Assembly (NCBI GenBank): GCA_029961685.1 | Contig: JARWKL010000011.1 | Location: forward strand, 6,264,501-6,328,500 | Direction of reading: 5' to 3' | DNA length: 64,000 nucleotides | DNA from: Aristolochia californica | Taxonomy: Eukaryota > Streptophyta > Magnoliopsida > Piperales > Aristolochiaceae | Notes under the pieces: model-generated | Databases searched by the model: none | What the model saw: only the letters and a program-made list of their open reading frames with translations | What the model was told of the DNA's origin: nothing | Position numbers and translations under genes: made by a program | Shown here: positions 21,952 through 38,306 of the stretch, piece after piece | How the letters are laid out: every line of letters starts with the position of its first letter | Position numbering within the stretch: the first letter of the stretch is position 1

Positions 21952-22200
21952 CCATGACTTCTATTATTATGTTTAATTAATAATTTAAGAGTGAGAATTT
22001 AGATAATTGTAAAATTAAAAATTTAATTAAGTATTTGGACATTATAAAAATAAATATTATTTTTATATTTAATTAAATTAATTTTTATATTTTTTTATTT
22101 TTTACTTATTTATCTTTTTTTTATTGATAGAAAAGTTAAATAAAATTATCTTATTAAGGTTAAATCTATCAAAATATTTTATTAATAAACTTTTTCTCCT
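21463..22200. repeat. AT-rich tandem repeat, period about 287 bp, about 2.6 copies
   Basis: Units start at about 21463, 21751 and 22037 with GGA[GC][AC]TT[AG]TAAAA[GA]TAAAT. They share AATCTAAAATCTATCTTATT and AAGAGTGAGAATTTA. An (AT)n run (21915-21945) lies in the second unit. No coding. Confidence 0.8.
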
Positions 22201-23997
22201 CTTTCCACTGTTTTTTCATTATTGCACACTAACACAAGAAAGTACTTTACACTATACTTTTCATTATACACACCAACATAAAAAAATAATTCACTTTCAC
22301 TTTCACTTTTTTTTTCCATTACACTTTAAAAATGCACTAACTTCCCGAACAAACAGAAGACTTTGACTAGAAAATGAATCAATAGTATATATGATCCTAA
22401 GGATTGATTGACATGTTATGGAACAAGTGAGAAAAAATCTTATATTGAATTGTACCACTAAAATAAAAAAATTTAATTTCAATGGTTCAAATGTAGCCCA
22501 TGTGGTGTACGATGTGTACCTTGACCAATTACAATGTCACTTGCATAGGGATTATGCCACTCAATTGACCATAATAACTAACTTACAATGCAACAAATTA
22601 AACCCACAACCTAGACGCACAGATGGATTCTATAGTTTCTTAGTAGAATACACAAGCCTAGACTACAAATGGGTTTGCAGTAGCTCAGTAGGCTGCACAA
22701 TCCTAGGGACACAAGGATTTATAACAAAACTTGCCTACATGAGGACTTATAACTCATACAACAACAAAAGGGGTTACTAGCCTTCAAGCTCAAGGGATAC
22801 AAAAACCAACTTAGCAATAGCAGCGTAGATCCACAACAGATTCTATAACAGTTAATTCTTGGCTACACAAGTTTTTCTCAATCAATGAGATCAGAGATAG
22901 TCATACTTACACAAGGCTTGACTAATGCTTGCAAGGGTTGCTTGCAATTCTGCCCTATACAGTGGACACATGACTAGAAAAATCTAACAATACAAACACA
23001 ATCAAATAGGTACACCAATCTTGGGTACCTATTCAATGTAATAGCAACTTAGTAGGTCCTTGATTGACCATGTTAGTCTCAAAATCCTAATTGAGACAAT
23101 TTTAATTATAATAAACACTTAAGTTACTAATGATGTGCACTAAATCAATGAGATTTAGAGGACTTCTATAGAAAGAAACGAGAAATTAGTTTTAAAAGAA
23201 TAAGTGTTCAAGAAACACTTGAAGCATAATGCCAGAAAATCTTTTGCTTCAAGAAAAGAAAACATGAGTTTCGATATCAAAGTTGTCGTAGGAGTACAAA
23301 ACAATAGAGACTTCCACTAAAGGAGTACTCAAATGATTCTACGAGTCCCAAACAGTAGAGACTTCCACTAAAGGAATACAAAATTAAGCCATAAGGTACA
23401 TATTTCAGTCTAAATTAGCAGCAACAATATCAATATGAAATGTGCTTAAATTAGCAACAAGTTTAGGTTCATCAAAAGGTTATGTTTATATCAATATTTT
23501 GTTCTACCATGTCCATGTTCATAACCAAAGTGTAGTTATAACAAATTATAGGTTAGATCAAAGAGTAGGTATAAGCAGAAGCTACTGAAAAATAGATGAT
23601 CATGTGTTCTTTATCTTCTAATCAAACTTGAGAAGTAAAAGATAACAAAATTTATCTAATACAACAAATATTTTGGGTGTTCTACTACAAATATTCATTG
23701 TTGAGATAGATAAAGTAGAGCTAGAAACTCCAAAATATAGAAAGTTATTCAATATTGCAACTACCCATATGTGGTTTTACTTACTCAAGCTCGGGCCAAC
23801 CTCTTAAAAATGCCATAATCCTATGAATCTCATTATGAACCCCTTACATAATAGAAACCGTTTTTATCTCCTCTCTCATCTATGTATCTACATTTATTTG
23901 TTAATCTTTATTTTTTTGGATTTATCTTTGTTGTTTGGATTATTATTTTTTTGTTTTTAATTTGTCATTTTTTTTTTGTTTTGTAGAAGTGAGAATG
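22201..23997. other. No recognised gene
   Basis: Low-complexity T/CA-rich at 22250-22330. A 120-codon frame at 22418-22780 has no recognisable domain. The stretch near 23060-23180 (CTAATTGAGACAATTTTAAT) resembles sequences near 33830 and 37210, so it may be an old retrotransposon LTR piece. Confidence 0.4.
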
Positions 23998-24380
23998 TCA
24001 ATACGTCATGCTCAATTGACATCACTTGTTAACACTAATTCTAGTGTGGCCTTAGATAATGATTCAACTCCACCAGAGTCGTATCCCCTTAGAACTGCTA
24101 ATGTAATAGAAGTAAACCTAGAGGAAGGTACCCTAAATGAGGAAGGAAGTGACTCTATCCAGAGTTCAAAAAAACAAAAAAGGTCTCATGTGTGGTTGAA
24201 ATTCAAAGAATTCTTACTTATAGATGGTACAAAAAAGGCTCAATGTGTTTATTGTAAAACTAATTTGAATATTATTAGTAGTGGAGTGACCACATAAGAG
24301 TCAACATTTGAAACGTTGTTTTAGTAGAAAAGTGATAATTCGAAAACATAAAACAATAAACTTTCAACCAGTAAGGTCTA

Positions 24381-24699
24381 TGTTAGGGTCCTGGGGTTAT
24401 GTACCTATGTCTTCCGCTCCTAACAGGCCGGTTTTTTGGGTAGTATTGGCTAGGTACTCAACATTTGGTACCAGAGTAGGCGCTACGTCCCGACTTCGAA
24501 TCCCGAGTGTAGCGGTAGCGGCGTTGGAGGTGTCATCTCCAAGCCGGGTCGACAACGTGCGAGTGCTACGACTAGTGAGTCGCCGAGGTCGTTGGCTCAA
24601 GCCGGACGGGGTGTGATGTTAGGGTCCTGGGGTTAAGTACCTATGTCTTTCGCTCCTAACAGGCCGATCTTTTGAGTAGTATTGACTAGGTGCTCAACA
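24381..24699 (+). mobile_element. 319-bp miniature LTR retrotransposon (SMART/TRIM class)
   Basis: Two 83-bp LTRs (24381-24463 and 24617-24699) start TGTTAGGG and end CTCAACA; seven of 83 positions differ. A perfect 5-bp duplication GTCTA flanks it (24376-24380 and 24700-24704). A primer site TTTGGTACCAGAGTAGG, a variant of the tRNA-Met site, follows the first LTR at 24464-24480. A short purine stretch (ACGGGGTGTGA) precedes the second. The interior is 153 bp, GC-rich and non-coding. It must use enzymes of an autonomous element in trans. It lies inside the hAT remnant, so it inserted later. Confidence 0.94.
24494..24505 (+). promoter_or_regulatory. tRNA box B-like motif inside the 319-bp element
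   Basis: CTTCGAATCCCG, 13 bases after the primer-binding site, resembles the tRNA T-arm/box B. The element at 395-669 has the same motif in the same place. Confidence 0.3.
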
Positions 24700-26345
24700 G
24701 TCTAATGTTAAACATAGTCCATTTGGCCTTCCTTTTATGGATTTTAGAGGCTAATATGATTAAGTTAGAGTGAGAGTACTCATTGCTCATTGGATTCTTA
24801 TGCATGAACATCCATTCATGATAGTAGAAGAGGAGGGATTTAATTTTGTAATGAAGATGGCAAATGTGAATTATGAAAAAATATCCCGTAAGACTATTAA
24901 GAAGGAGTGTATTGAGGTGTACGAGGCTGAAAAAAAAGAAATTGAAAACTTTGTTAAAAGAGATTAACAAGATTAGTCTTACCACAAATTTTTGGAAATC
25001 CCAAAATCAAAAGATCGAATACATGATTATTACTGGGCATTTTATTGATAGGAATTGGAAGCTACAAAAATAAGTCTTGAGTTTTGTGTATGTTCCTTCT
25101 CCTTGTCGTGGTATTGACGTAGCAGATGTTATTTACAAGTGTTTGCAAGATTGGGAAATAAAAAATAAATTATTTAGTATCTCAGTTGATAATGTTGCAT
25201 ATAATGATGTTTGTTTAAGAGTTTTGAAAGATAACTTTTCAAGAAATAGGAAATTAGTTTGTGGTAGGAAGTTATTTCATATGCGTTGTTCTGCTCATAT
25301 TATGAACTTATTAGTCCAAAATGGTCGTGTTCAAATTAAGGATATCATTGAGAATGTGGTTGAGAGTGTCAAATTCATAAATCTGTCTGAGGCTAGACTT
25401 CTCACTTTTTTTGAAATTGTGCAGCAACTACTACTAGGTGCAAAAAAGTTGGTAATTGATTGTCCAACTCGTTGGAACTCCAGTTATGATATGTTGTCTT
25501 CTACATTAAAATTCAAATATGCATTCCCTAGATTTCAAGATAGAGAACTAACTTATGATTATTTGCCAAGTCTTCATAAATGGGAAAAAGGTTGAAATAG
25601 TGTGTGGGATTCAAGAAGTTTTTAATTTAGTCACTAATATAATTTTTGGGAGTAACTACCCTACTTCTAATTTTTACCTTAGTGAGGTATATAGGGCAAA
25701 ATAATTTTTGAATTTTCATTCTTCAAACGAAAATATTTTCATTAGGCCAATGTTTGGTAGAATGAAAGGAAAATTTGAGAAGTACTGGGGTGAATGCAAT
25801 TTGTTGATGGTTGCTGCTTCAACTTTGGATCCAAAGGTCAAATTAAGATTAATTGAAATGTGTTCTCAAGAGTTATATATTCTGAGGAGGAAGTTACAAT
25901 GAATATAAATTTAATTCGACGGACCTTATGTGAGATTTATGATGAATATGTATCTATATATAATGTGGAGATTAGTAATAAATGGATTGCTTCAAGTATT
26001 AGCTCTACGGGTGTTTCCACAAGTCGTAGATTACATTCTTCATCAAGTTCGGTTAATGACTTATGTGAAATAAGTGGGAATAGTGAATTAACCAAAGTCA
26101 GAGTTGGAAAATTATTTTGAAGGTGTGTATATTTGTGAGGAAATATCGCAATATGATTTGATATTTTGGAATGGTGGGAAGGAATAATTTTAAATTTCGG
26201 GTATTATTTAAAATGGTAGCAGAAATGTTGGTGGTAAAGTAATAGACCCATATCGTTCTTCCTTGGCACCAAATATAGTTCAAGCTTTTATTTGTTGTGG
26301 TGATTAGGTTTATGCTATTCACGGTGTCAAGAAAAATCAAAAGGT

Positions 26346-27180
26346 GAACTACTTTTGAATAATTATTTATTATAATATTTTTGAGTAATTTTTTTAGTTT
26401 TATTTATGAAATTTTTGTTTGATGATTACAGCCTGAGAAGAAGACTATGGAGATAATGCTACCAATTACTTGATTTTTTTATCTTTTTCTCATCATAGTA
26501 ATTTTAATATTTTTCACTATATGAAGTAACTAGTAGTGGAATAATATTTTTTTATCAGAGAATAATAAATTTTATTCTTTTGTTTTTGTCATAGGTGGAG
26601 ATTTTGCTCATGCGGGAACTTAGTATATTACTTTCTAGCACGAAAAGAAAGAACTAGAGTTTATAAATTTATATTGGATTTATAATTTTTATTTGGGTAA
26701 TTTTAAATTGATATTGATATGTCATTTAATTTTTTGTGTTTGATTATTGAATAAAGTTTATGCATAATATTATGCAGTTTTATGAATAATTTTATGCAGA
26801 GTGTATAGACAATTTTATGCAGATATGACGTATATATAGGTTATGCCCAATTTTATTTAAAATTTATGCATAATTTTATATATAGTTTATTTGACATGTA
26901 TTTTATGTAAAATTTTAAATGTAGGTTGGAGCTCAAACTCGAACCCGGTTAAAATTATTGGGTTCAAGCTCGATTACAATTTTAGACTCGAGGCTGGGCT
27001 CAACTCGAGTTTGAGTTCGAGTTCAAAATATATAAATCAAACCCACCTCGAACATAGGCAGGTTCAAGCTCGGCTCGACTCGATACCACCCGTACTTGAG
27101 ACCAACTTCGTCTTAATATTAGTAATTTAATTATTTTTAATATTTATGGAGTTACCTTAGTTGTCTATTACAAGGTTTAG
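26346..27180. other. AT-rich sequence downstream of the hAT remnant
   Basis: Repeated TTTTATGCA motifs lie at 26755-26880. Degenerate CTCGA/TTCGAG repeats lie at about 26940-27085, a pattern common near DNA transposon ends in plants. No gene recognised. Confidence 0.45.
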
Positions 27181-29070
27181 GAATAAGCTCAAATTAATCC
27201 TAGATCTAGTGACTCATGAAAAAATGAACTTGAAAGGTGTTGGAATTCGAATTCAAATTCAAATTTCGAATAACAAGCAAACTCAAATTCGAAACAAATA
27301 ACACCCAAACCTATTAAATCTGAACCAGGCCTGTATAGGGATGATTTCGCCAATTGAAGAAAGCCTAAGAATTTCGGAGGCGCTTTCTGAACTGGCATCC
27401 TTCTTGAACTCCTTTCGTTACGAATCATGCTGAAAAAACGCAATACAGCTAAGAATCGTTAAGAATAACTCCATTGACAGCAACAGAATGCAGAAAAAAA
27501 AAAAAACCCAAAACGAGCACGACTTTAATACTTTTCTTTTTAGCGTTCATGACAACAAATGGAAAATTAAAACGGTTCGCCACTGAGAAATTCTGAAACT
27601 TATTTAAGTCTCCCCTTCTTTGCCTAATTGTCATTGCACTAAAGAGGCGGAGGACACTTGAGGATTTGTTCTTTCGGTCGGTAAGACTCTACTGATCTCT
27701 CTTCTCTTTCTTGTCGTCTTCTTTGAGTACAAAACACTTTTGCTTTCAGTGATTCTTTCTTTTTCTCCGTAAACTCCATTTATTTTTATCTTTTCTGTAT
27801 CGTTTTCTCCGTAAACTGAAGTTGCAGTCCTTGTATGCATTTTTATGTAGATGAAGTTTCTTCAGTATATCATTATACTTTATTCATCTTCTTCTTTTTT
27901 GTCAATTCTAATCCCACTGAGGTCGATTGCAAGTCGTAAATCCAAGAGTTTATCTCCTGCGCACTGCTTGATGTGGATTTTTCACTATTTTTCAACCTTG
28001 TGTGGATTTTCCAAATTGATGAAATCTACAGAAAATTATTGGTTTTGGATGAAAAGTTTTTTTGATAATGGTGGGTATTACGTGTAATAGTGTCTATTAG
28101 GAGTTCCATTAAAATTCTAACAGTAATTGTGCTAACATTTTGTCTTTTAAATCTGATTTTTTGTTCTTCGAAATTGTTTTCCATTTTCCCTCTCAGGGCA
28201 TCCAAACAAGAAAAAAACACCTAATCTTTTGTAGCTTATTTTCTCTTTCTCTTTCTCGTCTGTTCCTTTTCTTTTCTCTCCTCTTTCAGTATTCCAAACA
28301 CAGCCCAGGCCAATAATCCCACCATCAAACGCAACACGTGGAAAAGAACCCAACAACTCCTGTTTGGTTTGCATGATGGGAAGTGCAACTTTCGATGTTG
28401 CTTTGCCTCTCCAATTTAAATAGAAATTCCACACTCCACCCTGTTTCTGTTGTTTAACCTAAATTAGATCAGGCAAACAATAATAGTCCGAACACTTTTG
28501 AAAGCTTTTCCTTTCCGACAATCTTCTCTTCCATTAGAAATTGTACTCCTCTTGTTTACCCAACAAAATCCAGGGTGAGGCTGAGCAGAGCCACTGCAGG
28601 TAGCAGATTAAAAGGAGTGGACCAAGAATTATCGGAAAGAATTTTCAAAAGTAGGCTCGTATATGTGTACCATCTGTACCCTTCCCTTAGATTCCTCGGC
28701 ACCCACTGTGCTGTAAAAAAGCTTTTTGCCAGTGAAGTTGCAGCAACTAGCCTGTTTCTGAGCCCACCCCCCACCCTCCAGTTTTCTGCTGCTTTGGCTC
28801 TTCTTCATAACATGCTTTGTATGTTCTTCTTAATTTTTAAAGAGTCCCCAGAGTTGGAATTGAATTGATGATTGGGTGAGTTGGATTGAGAGAGTGGAAA
28901 ACCAGGCTCACCATCTTCTTCTAGATTTGTAGACAAATGTCAGTGTAATAAAGAAGAAGATATGATTCTAAGACAAGAGTGTTGGACCCATTTTGAGGCT
29001 GCCAATGGAGACCAACACTGATACAGTTCACAGCAGTAATACAATATATATGGTGTGTCGTGTCTAGATA
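27181..29070. other. Intergenic sequence upstream of the GA20-oxidase gene
   Basis: No domain-bearing frame found. A short A/T direct-repeat patch (GAATTCGAATTCAAATTCAA) lies near 27243. ACACGTGG at 28334-28341 is a G-box/ABRE-like site about 1.1 kb upstream of the gene; function is untested. Confidence 0.5.
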
Positions 29071-29080
29071 GTATAAATAT
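29071..29080 (+). promoter_or_regulatory. Candidate TATA box of the GA20-oxidase gene
   Basis: GTATAAATAT lies about 350 bp upstream of the start codon. It is followed by a pyrimidine-rich leader (about 29215-29345), which fits a long 5' untranslated region. The transcription start is inferred, not seen. Confidence 0.45.
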
Positions 29081-29428
29081 TCTGAAGAGTTGAGCTGACT
29101 GGAAGGAATGGACGGGGAGTCCCCAGTGACCACACCAACGAATCAGTAAAGATTCCTGTCTGTGTATCCCCGACTTCCCCCAAGAAACGGCCTTGGCTTT
29201 TCCCTTCTCGCTCTTCCCGACTTATTTTACTCCCCTCTCACTTTCTCCATCCAATCGCATTTCCCTCTCTCTTTTCTTCTGTTTCTGCTTTGTATCGCTC
29301 TGTCTCTCTCTACTCAACATCAATCACCGTTCAGTTCTCCGCATCTTTAATTTATATCTTCTTTTTTTTTTGTCATTTATTATTTTGCTTTCACAAGTGT
29401 TTGAGAAAATCAGAAACGCCAATTCAGT

Positions 29429-30734
29429 ATGTTGCCTCCACCACCGCCGACGCCGGTCGTGTTCGACGCTTCCGTCCTGCGCCGGGAGACGAACATACCG
29501 GCACAGTTCATCTGGCCTGATGCGGAGAAGCCTGGGTATGGGGAGTACGAAGAGCTTGTTGTCCCCGTCATCGACATCCAAGGCTTTCTCTCGGGAGACC
29601 CAGAAGCCACTTTGTTGACGACGAGGCTCGTGACTGAAGCCTGCTGCAAGCATGGTTTCTTCCATGTTGTTAACCACGGGGTCAGAGGGGAGCTGATCAA
29701 AGACATACACAAGCAGGCCGGTGACTTCTTCTCGCTTCCCCTGGTGGAGAAGCAGAGAGCTCAGAGGAAGCATGGGGAGAGCTGCGGTTATGCCAGTGCC
29801 TTCACGGGGAGGTTCTCTTGCAAACTGCCATGGAAGGAGACACTCACTTTTCATTACTCCACCGCTCCCCACTCTCCGAGCGATATGGTGGAGGATTACT
29901 TTGTCAATACCTTGGGCGATGAATTTCGTCTAACAGGGTAAGAAGATATCAAACTCTAATCTACTGGTTTATAAAACTAGAGTATCGTTTATAATGCGTT
30001 TCTGCAAAACTTTCTGTTTACAGGGAAGTATGCCAAGAGTACTGTGAAGCCATGAACACCCTCTCTTTGAGTATCATGGAGCTACTAGGCCTCAGTCTGG
30101 GAGTGGGTCGTGACCATTTCAGGGATTTCTTTGAGGGGAATGATTCCATAATGCGACTCAATTACTACCCTCAATGCCAGAAACCAGATCTCACTCTGGG
30201 CACCGGACCACACTGCGACCCCACCTCTCTCACAATCCTCCACCAAGAACTGGTGGGCGGGTTGCAGGTGTTCGTAGACGGAAAATGGCGAGCCATCCCT
30301 CCGCAACCGAACGCATTTGTCATCAATATTGGCGACACTTTCATGGTACTTGAGAGAAAACTGACTGTTGTAATTGCAAATTCGTGTTGAAAGAGATTTT
30401 ATCGATCGAGTTCTGTACTGACATATACGGTGGGATTGATTTGTTGCAGGCGTTATCGAATGGGAGATTCAAGAGTTGCTTGCACAGAGCGGTGGTGAAC
30501 AGCAAGGAGCCCAGAGTCTCTTTGGCTTTCTTTCTCAGTCCAGAGAAGAACAAGGTGGTGAGACCGCCAAAGGAGCTCATCGACGAAGATTACCCGAGAA
30601 AATACCCGGATTTCACATGGTCTACTCTCTTAGATTTCACCCAGAAGCATTACAGAACGGACGTGAACACCCTCGACGCCTTCTCCAACAGGCTTTCTCT
30701 GCCTATGAATTCCCAAATCGCTGTTCCTCCGTAG
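29429..30734 (+). CDS. GA20ox: Gibberellin 20-oxidase, three exons
   Basis: A 2-oxoglutarate/Fe(II) dioxygenase that oxidises carbon 20 of gibberellin intermediates to the C19 skeleton, in the cytosol. Exons: 29429-29937, 30024-30345 and 30450-30734; introns of 86 and 104 bp have GT..AG ends and keep the frame, giving 371 residues, normal for the family. Visible marks are the N-terminal VFDASVL and IPAQFIWPD blocks, LPWKET (residues 133-138, GA20-oxidase substrate motif), NYYPQCQKPDLTLGTGPHCDPTSL, the iron ligands His233, Asp235 and His289, and Arg299-x-Ser301 for 2-oxoglutarate. All key residues are present. The start is the first ATG of the frame, just before VFDASVL. It is the only gene here that looks intact. 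Which GA20ox paralogue it is cannot be told. Confidence 0.96.
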
Positions 30735-30900
30735 AGAACGCCTCAAATTGGCGGAAAAAAAAAATGGAAGAAAACAATCAATCAGCACCTTTAGACTCTA
30801 GTTTTCGAGGAAGAAAAAGAAGAATAGAAAAAAGAAGTTAAAGGGTAAAGAATAATGAATAAGAGGTATTTTTTGTTTTTCATTTTTCGTTTTTTTTTTT
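30735..30900 (+). promoter_or_regulatory. Presumed 3' untranslated region of the GA20-oxidase gene
   Basis: A purine-rich stretch with AATAATGAATAAG at about 30850-30863, a plausible plant poly(A) signal, followed by a T-run. Confidence 0.35.
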
Positions 30901-36205
<5,305 letters not shown>

Positions 36206-36547
36206 TGTTAAAATGATAGTCCAACACACATTATAAAGATCTTGTATTTATTAGTTGGAAAAAAATTTCCTAAGTGGCTAGTCATTTTAGGATAGGGCTT
36301 TCGATCCAAATTTAACATGGTATCAGAGCAAGGTTCTCATATGTGGGCATCCAGTCAAAATTATCCACGTGCCACCATGTGAACGGCATCTACCCAAATT
36401 ATCCACGTGCCTACACGTGAGGGGGGTGTTAAAAGGATAGTTCCAAATATATTAGTGAGTATAAAGATCTTGTATTTATTAGCTGGAAAAAAAGGTTTCC
36501 TAAGTGGCTAGTCATTTTAAGATAGGGCCTTCGATCCAAATTTAACA
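36206..36547 (+). mobile_element. 342-bp TRIM-type miniature LTR retrotransposon
   Basis: LTRs at 36206-36317 (112 bp) and 36427-36547 (121 bp) start TGTTAAAA and end TTTAACA. They share AAAGATCTTGTATTTATTAG and CCTAAGTGGCTAGTCATTTT. A perfect duplication AATTG flanks it (36201-36205 and 36548-36552). The tRNA-Met primer site TGGTATCAGAGCAAGG follows the first LTR at 36318, and the purine tract ACGTGAGGGGGG precedes the second. The interior is 109 bp without coding and contains repeated CCACGTG. The purine-tract context resembles the element at 395-669. Confidence 0.95.
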
Positions 36548-37200
36548 AATTGGCAATGCATCACCCCTTTGACCAAAAAATGATCAACAATCTGTCATTA
36601 ACCAGAGCAAGGGTGTGTGCCTCTCACCTTAGAGGCTACCACTGTACTAGGACCATATGCAAACAATGGTATTGGCATTACAAGACATGTTCTGGAACTA
36701 GACTATTCTCGTTTACGGTTTGATATTATTGGAATGGTAAGGGTGGTATTTATATTATTTACAATCTGAAACGATAAGCTTTATATGAGAAGATAATTAC
36801 AACATGGGATAAATACAATATGATCTTATTTAATAACTGAACAGATTTATTAATTCCTTATAAAAAACTGCAACGACAAATTCCCCAACTGAGCAAAGAC
36901 AACTATGGCAGTTGAAGCATTTGGGTGAAAGTTTTGCTTGGATCCTAAGATTTGTAGGAGGTGAAGATAGTTATGACGAAGCAGCCAATCCATAAGAAGA
37001 AGCATGCCGACTAGGAGAAGAGTCAAATGCTTTGATAACTTTGACCTTATAATGTACTACTTATAGTCTCATTGAAAGCCCAAATAGAGGCTAAGAAATC
37101 CAAAGAAACTATAGGAAACTTTCTATGAAAGATGATATGGTCATGCATAGGGATGTCATCAAGCACTATTAAAAGGAGTTGTGCAATCAAAAGGAGATTA
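36548..37200. other. No recognised gene
   Basis: No domain-bearing frame or clear repeat seen. Confidence 0.4.
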
Positions 37201-37202
37201 TG

Positions 37203-38264
37203 GATGTTGGCCTAAAGATCCCCATAAGTTAATTTTAATGATAAAAAAATACTTCACAACTAATTAAAAATTTTGAATAAGTAATTTGGTTAAAAAGGTC
37301 TTAGAAAAAGATTTTCAACAATCGGGCCATGCATGGTTGAACAGGGCATGCACAAAATCTAAGAAATTGTCCAAAGAAATCTTGAAGACCATATGACTAC
37401 AAGTTAGCTAACCAAACGATAGGAGAGAGAAAAGGTTTTGATTGGAGTCATTCGCCCAACTACTCATACTCGAACTATATGAGAGAGAGAAGTAGCATAA
37501 GTGCCCACTAAGCATGCCATCTCAACACTTTGAAGAAATTAGAAAGAGCTGGTTACAAAGATTGTCATATTGGACCTTATCCAACTAAACAACTTGCTCG
37601 AAGACAAAGCAAGAAGTGCTTCTCAAATTCGATTCGCCCATATAAGTCACCATAATTTATAATTGATTTACTATTGTATCTAGTCGCTTAATTTTTGAAT
37701 TTACATTAATTTTTAATGATTTTACAAATGATTTGATCAACTTCTACAAAATGGCAAAGTGTCATTTATTGGGAGAAATTACAGTCAAACAACAAGTTTT
37801 TGTACCATTTGATTGCACATCAAACAATTGATTGCTACAGTGAGAAGCACTCCTACGATCTCTTAGCCTTCAATAACAATTGGGGATTTCTCAAAGTGTG
37901 AAAAACCAGTTGTATTTTGAAAGAGCTAAGTATTTGTGCTTGTTAACTTAAAATCTGTTGTGTACACTTAGCTTTGTTCATATTGAACCTTTGCCTGATC
38001 ATATTTTGAAATCATATTGCATTAACTTCAGAGCTTTGGAGAGTAAGTCTATCATATTAGACTCTTATTAGGGGCAATTCCACACCTTTTCAAGCTCTAA
38101 GTTTGGGGGGTTTTTAAATCTTACTATGCTTACATTTTCAAATCACCTATTTGAGATTCAATTGAGCTACTATTTGTTGTGATCGAATCACCTAGGATGG
38201 GGTGTATTCTTTTGAACTTGGTTTTTATAATATTTTCTTGAATTAAGAAGCTTTGTGTTTAAAT
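37203..38264 (+). repeat. Possible degenerate long copia LTR
   Basis: The start (TGTTGGCCTAAAGATCCC, then TTTTAATGATAA) has the form of long SIRE-type copia LTRs. Related starts appear near 23080 and 33820. No partner, primer site or target duplication was found. Confidence 0.3.
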
Positions 38265-38266
38265 TT

Positions 38267-38306
38267 GTTAAATTTAAAGAAAAGAAAAATACTTCACTAA
38301 CTTGCG
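38267..38306 (-). repeat. Family X LTR fragment
   Basis: TGTTAAATTTAAAG..AATACTTCACTAACTT matches the first 40 bases of the element C LTR. It is only a scar. Confidence 0.55.

Larger units (their letters stand above)
23998..26345 (+). pseudogene. hAT-superfamily (Ac/Tam3-type) transposase remnant
   Basis: A BED zinc finger lies at about 24180-24330 (SHVWLKFKEFLLIDG, KAQCVYCK; a frameshift near 24292 precedes the paired His and Cys residues in HKSQHLKRCF). The element at 24381-24699 then interrupts it. After it come HWILMHEHPFMIVEEEGF, KISLTTNFWKSQNQKIEYM, RVLKDNFSRNRK, MRCSAHIMNLLVQNG and DCPTRWNSSYDML, all typical plant hAT blocks. The C-terminal dimerisation block (KVIDPYRSSLAPNIVQAFIC) is at about 26240-26310 in another frame. 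Stops and frameshifts occur throughout. Terminal inverted repeats and an 8-bp target duplication were not located. Intact proteins of this family cut and paste DNA. Confidence 0.92.

Noticed and set aside
23998..26345. Intact, possibly active hAT transposase
   Set aside because: Several stops and frameshifts, plus the inserted 319-bp element, break it.
29324..29872. 182-codon antisense frame over GA20-oxidase exon 1
   Set aside because: Shadow of the real exon caused by its GC-rich third positions; no domain.
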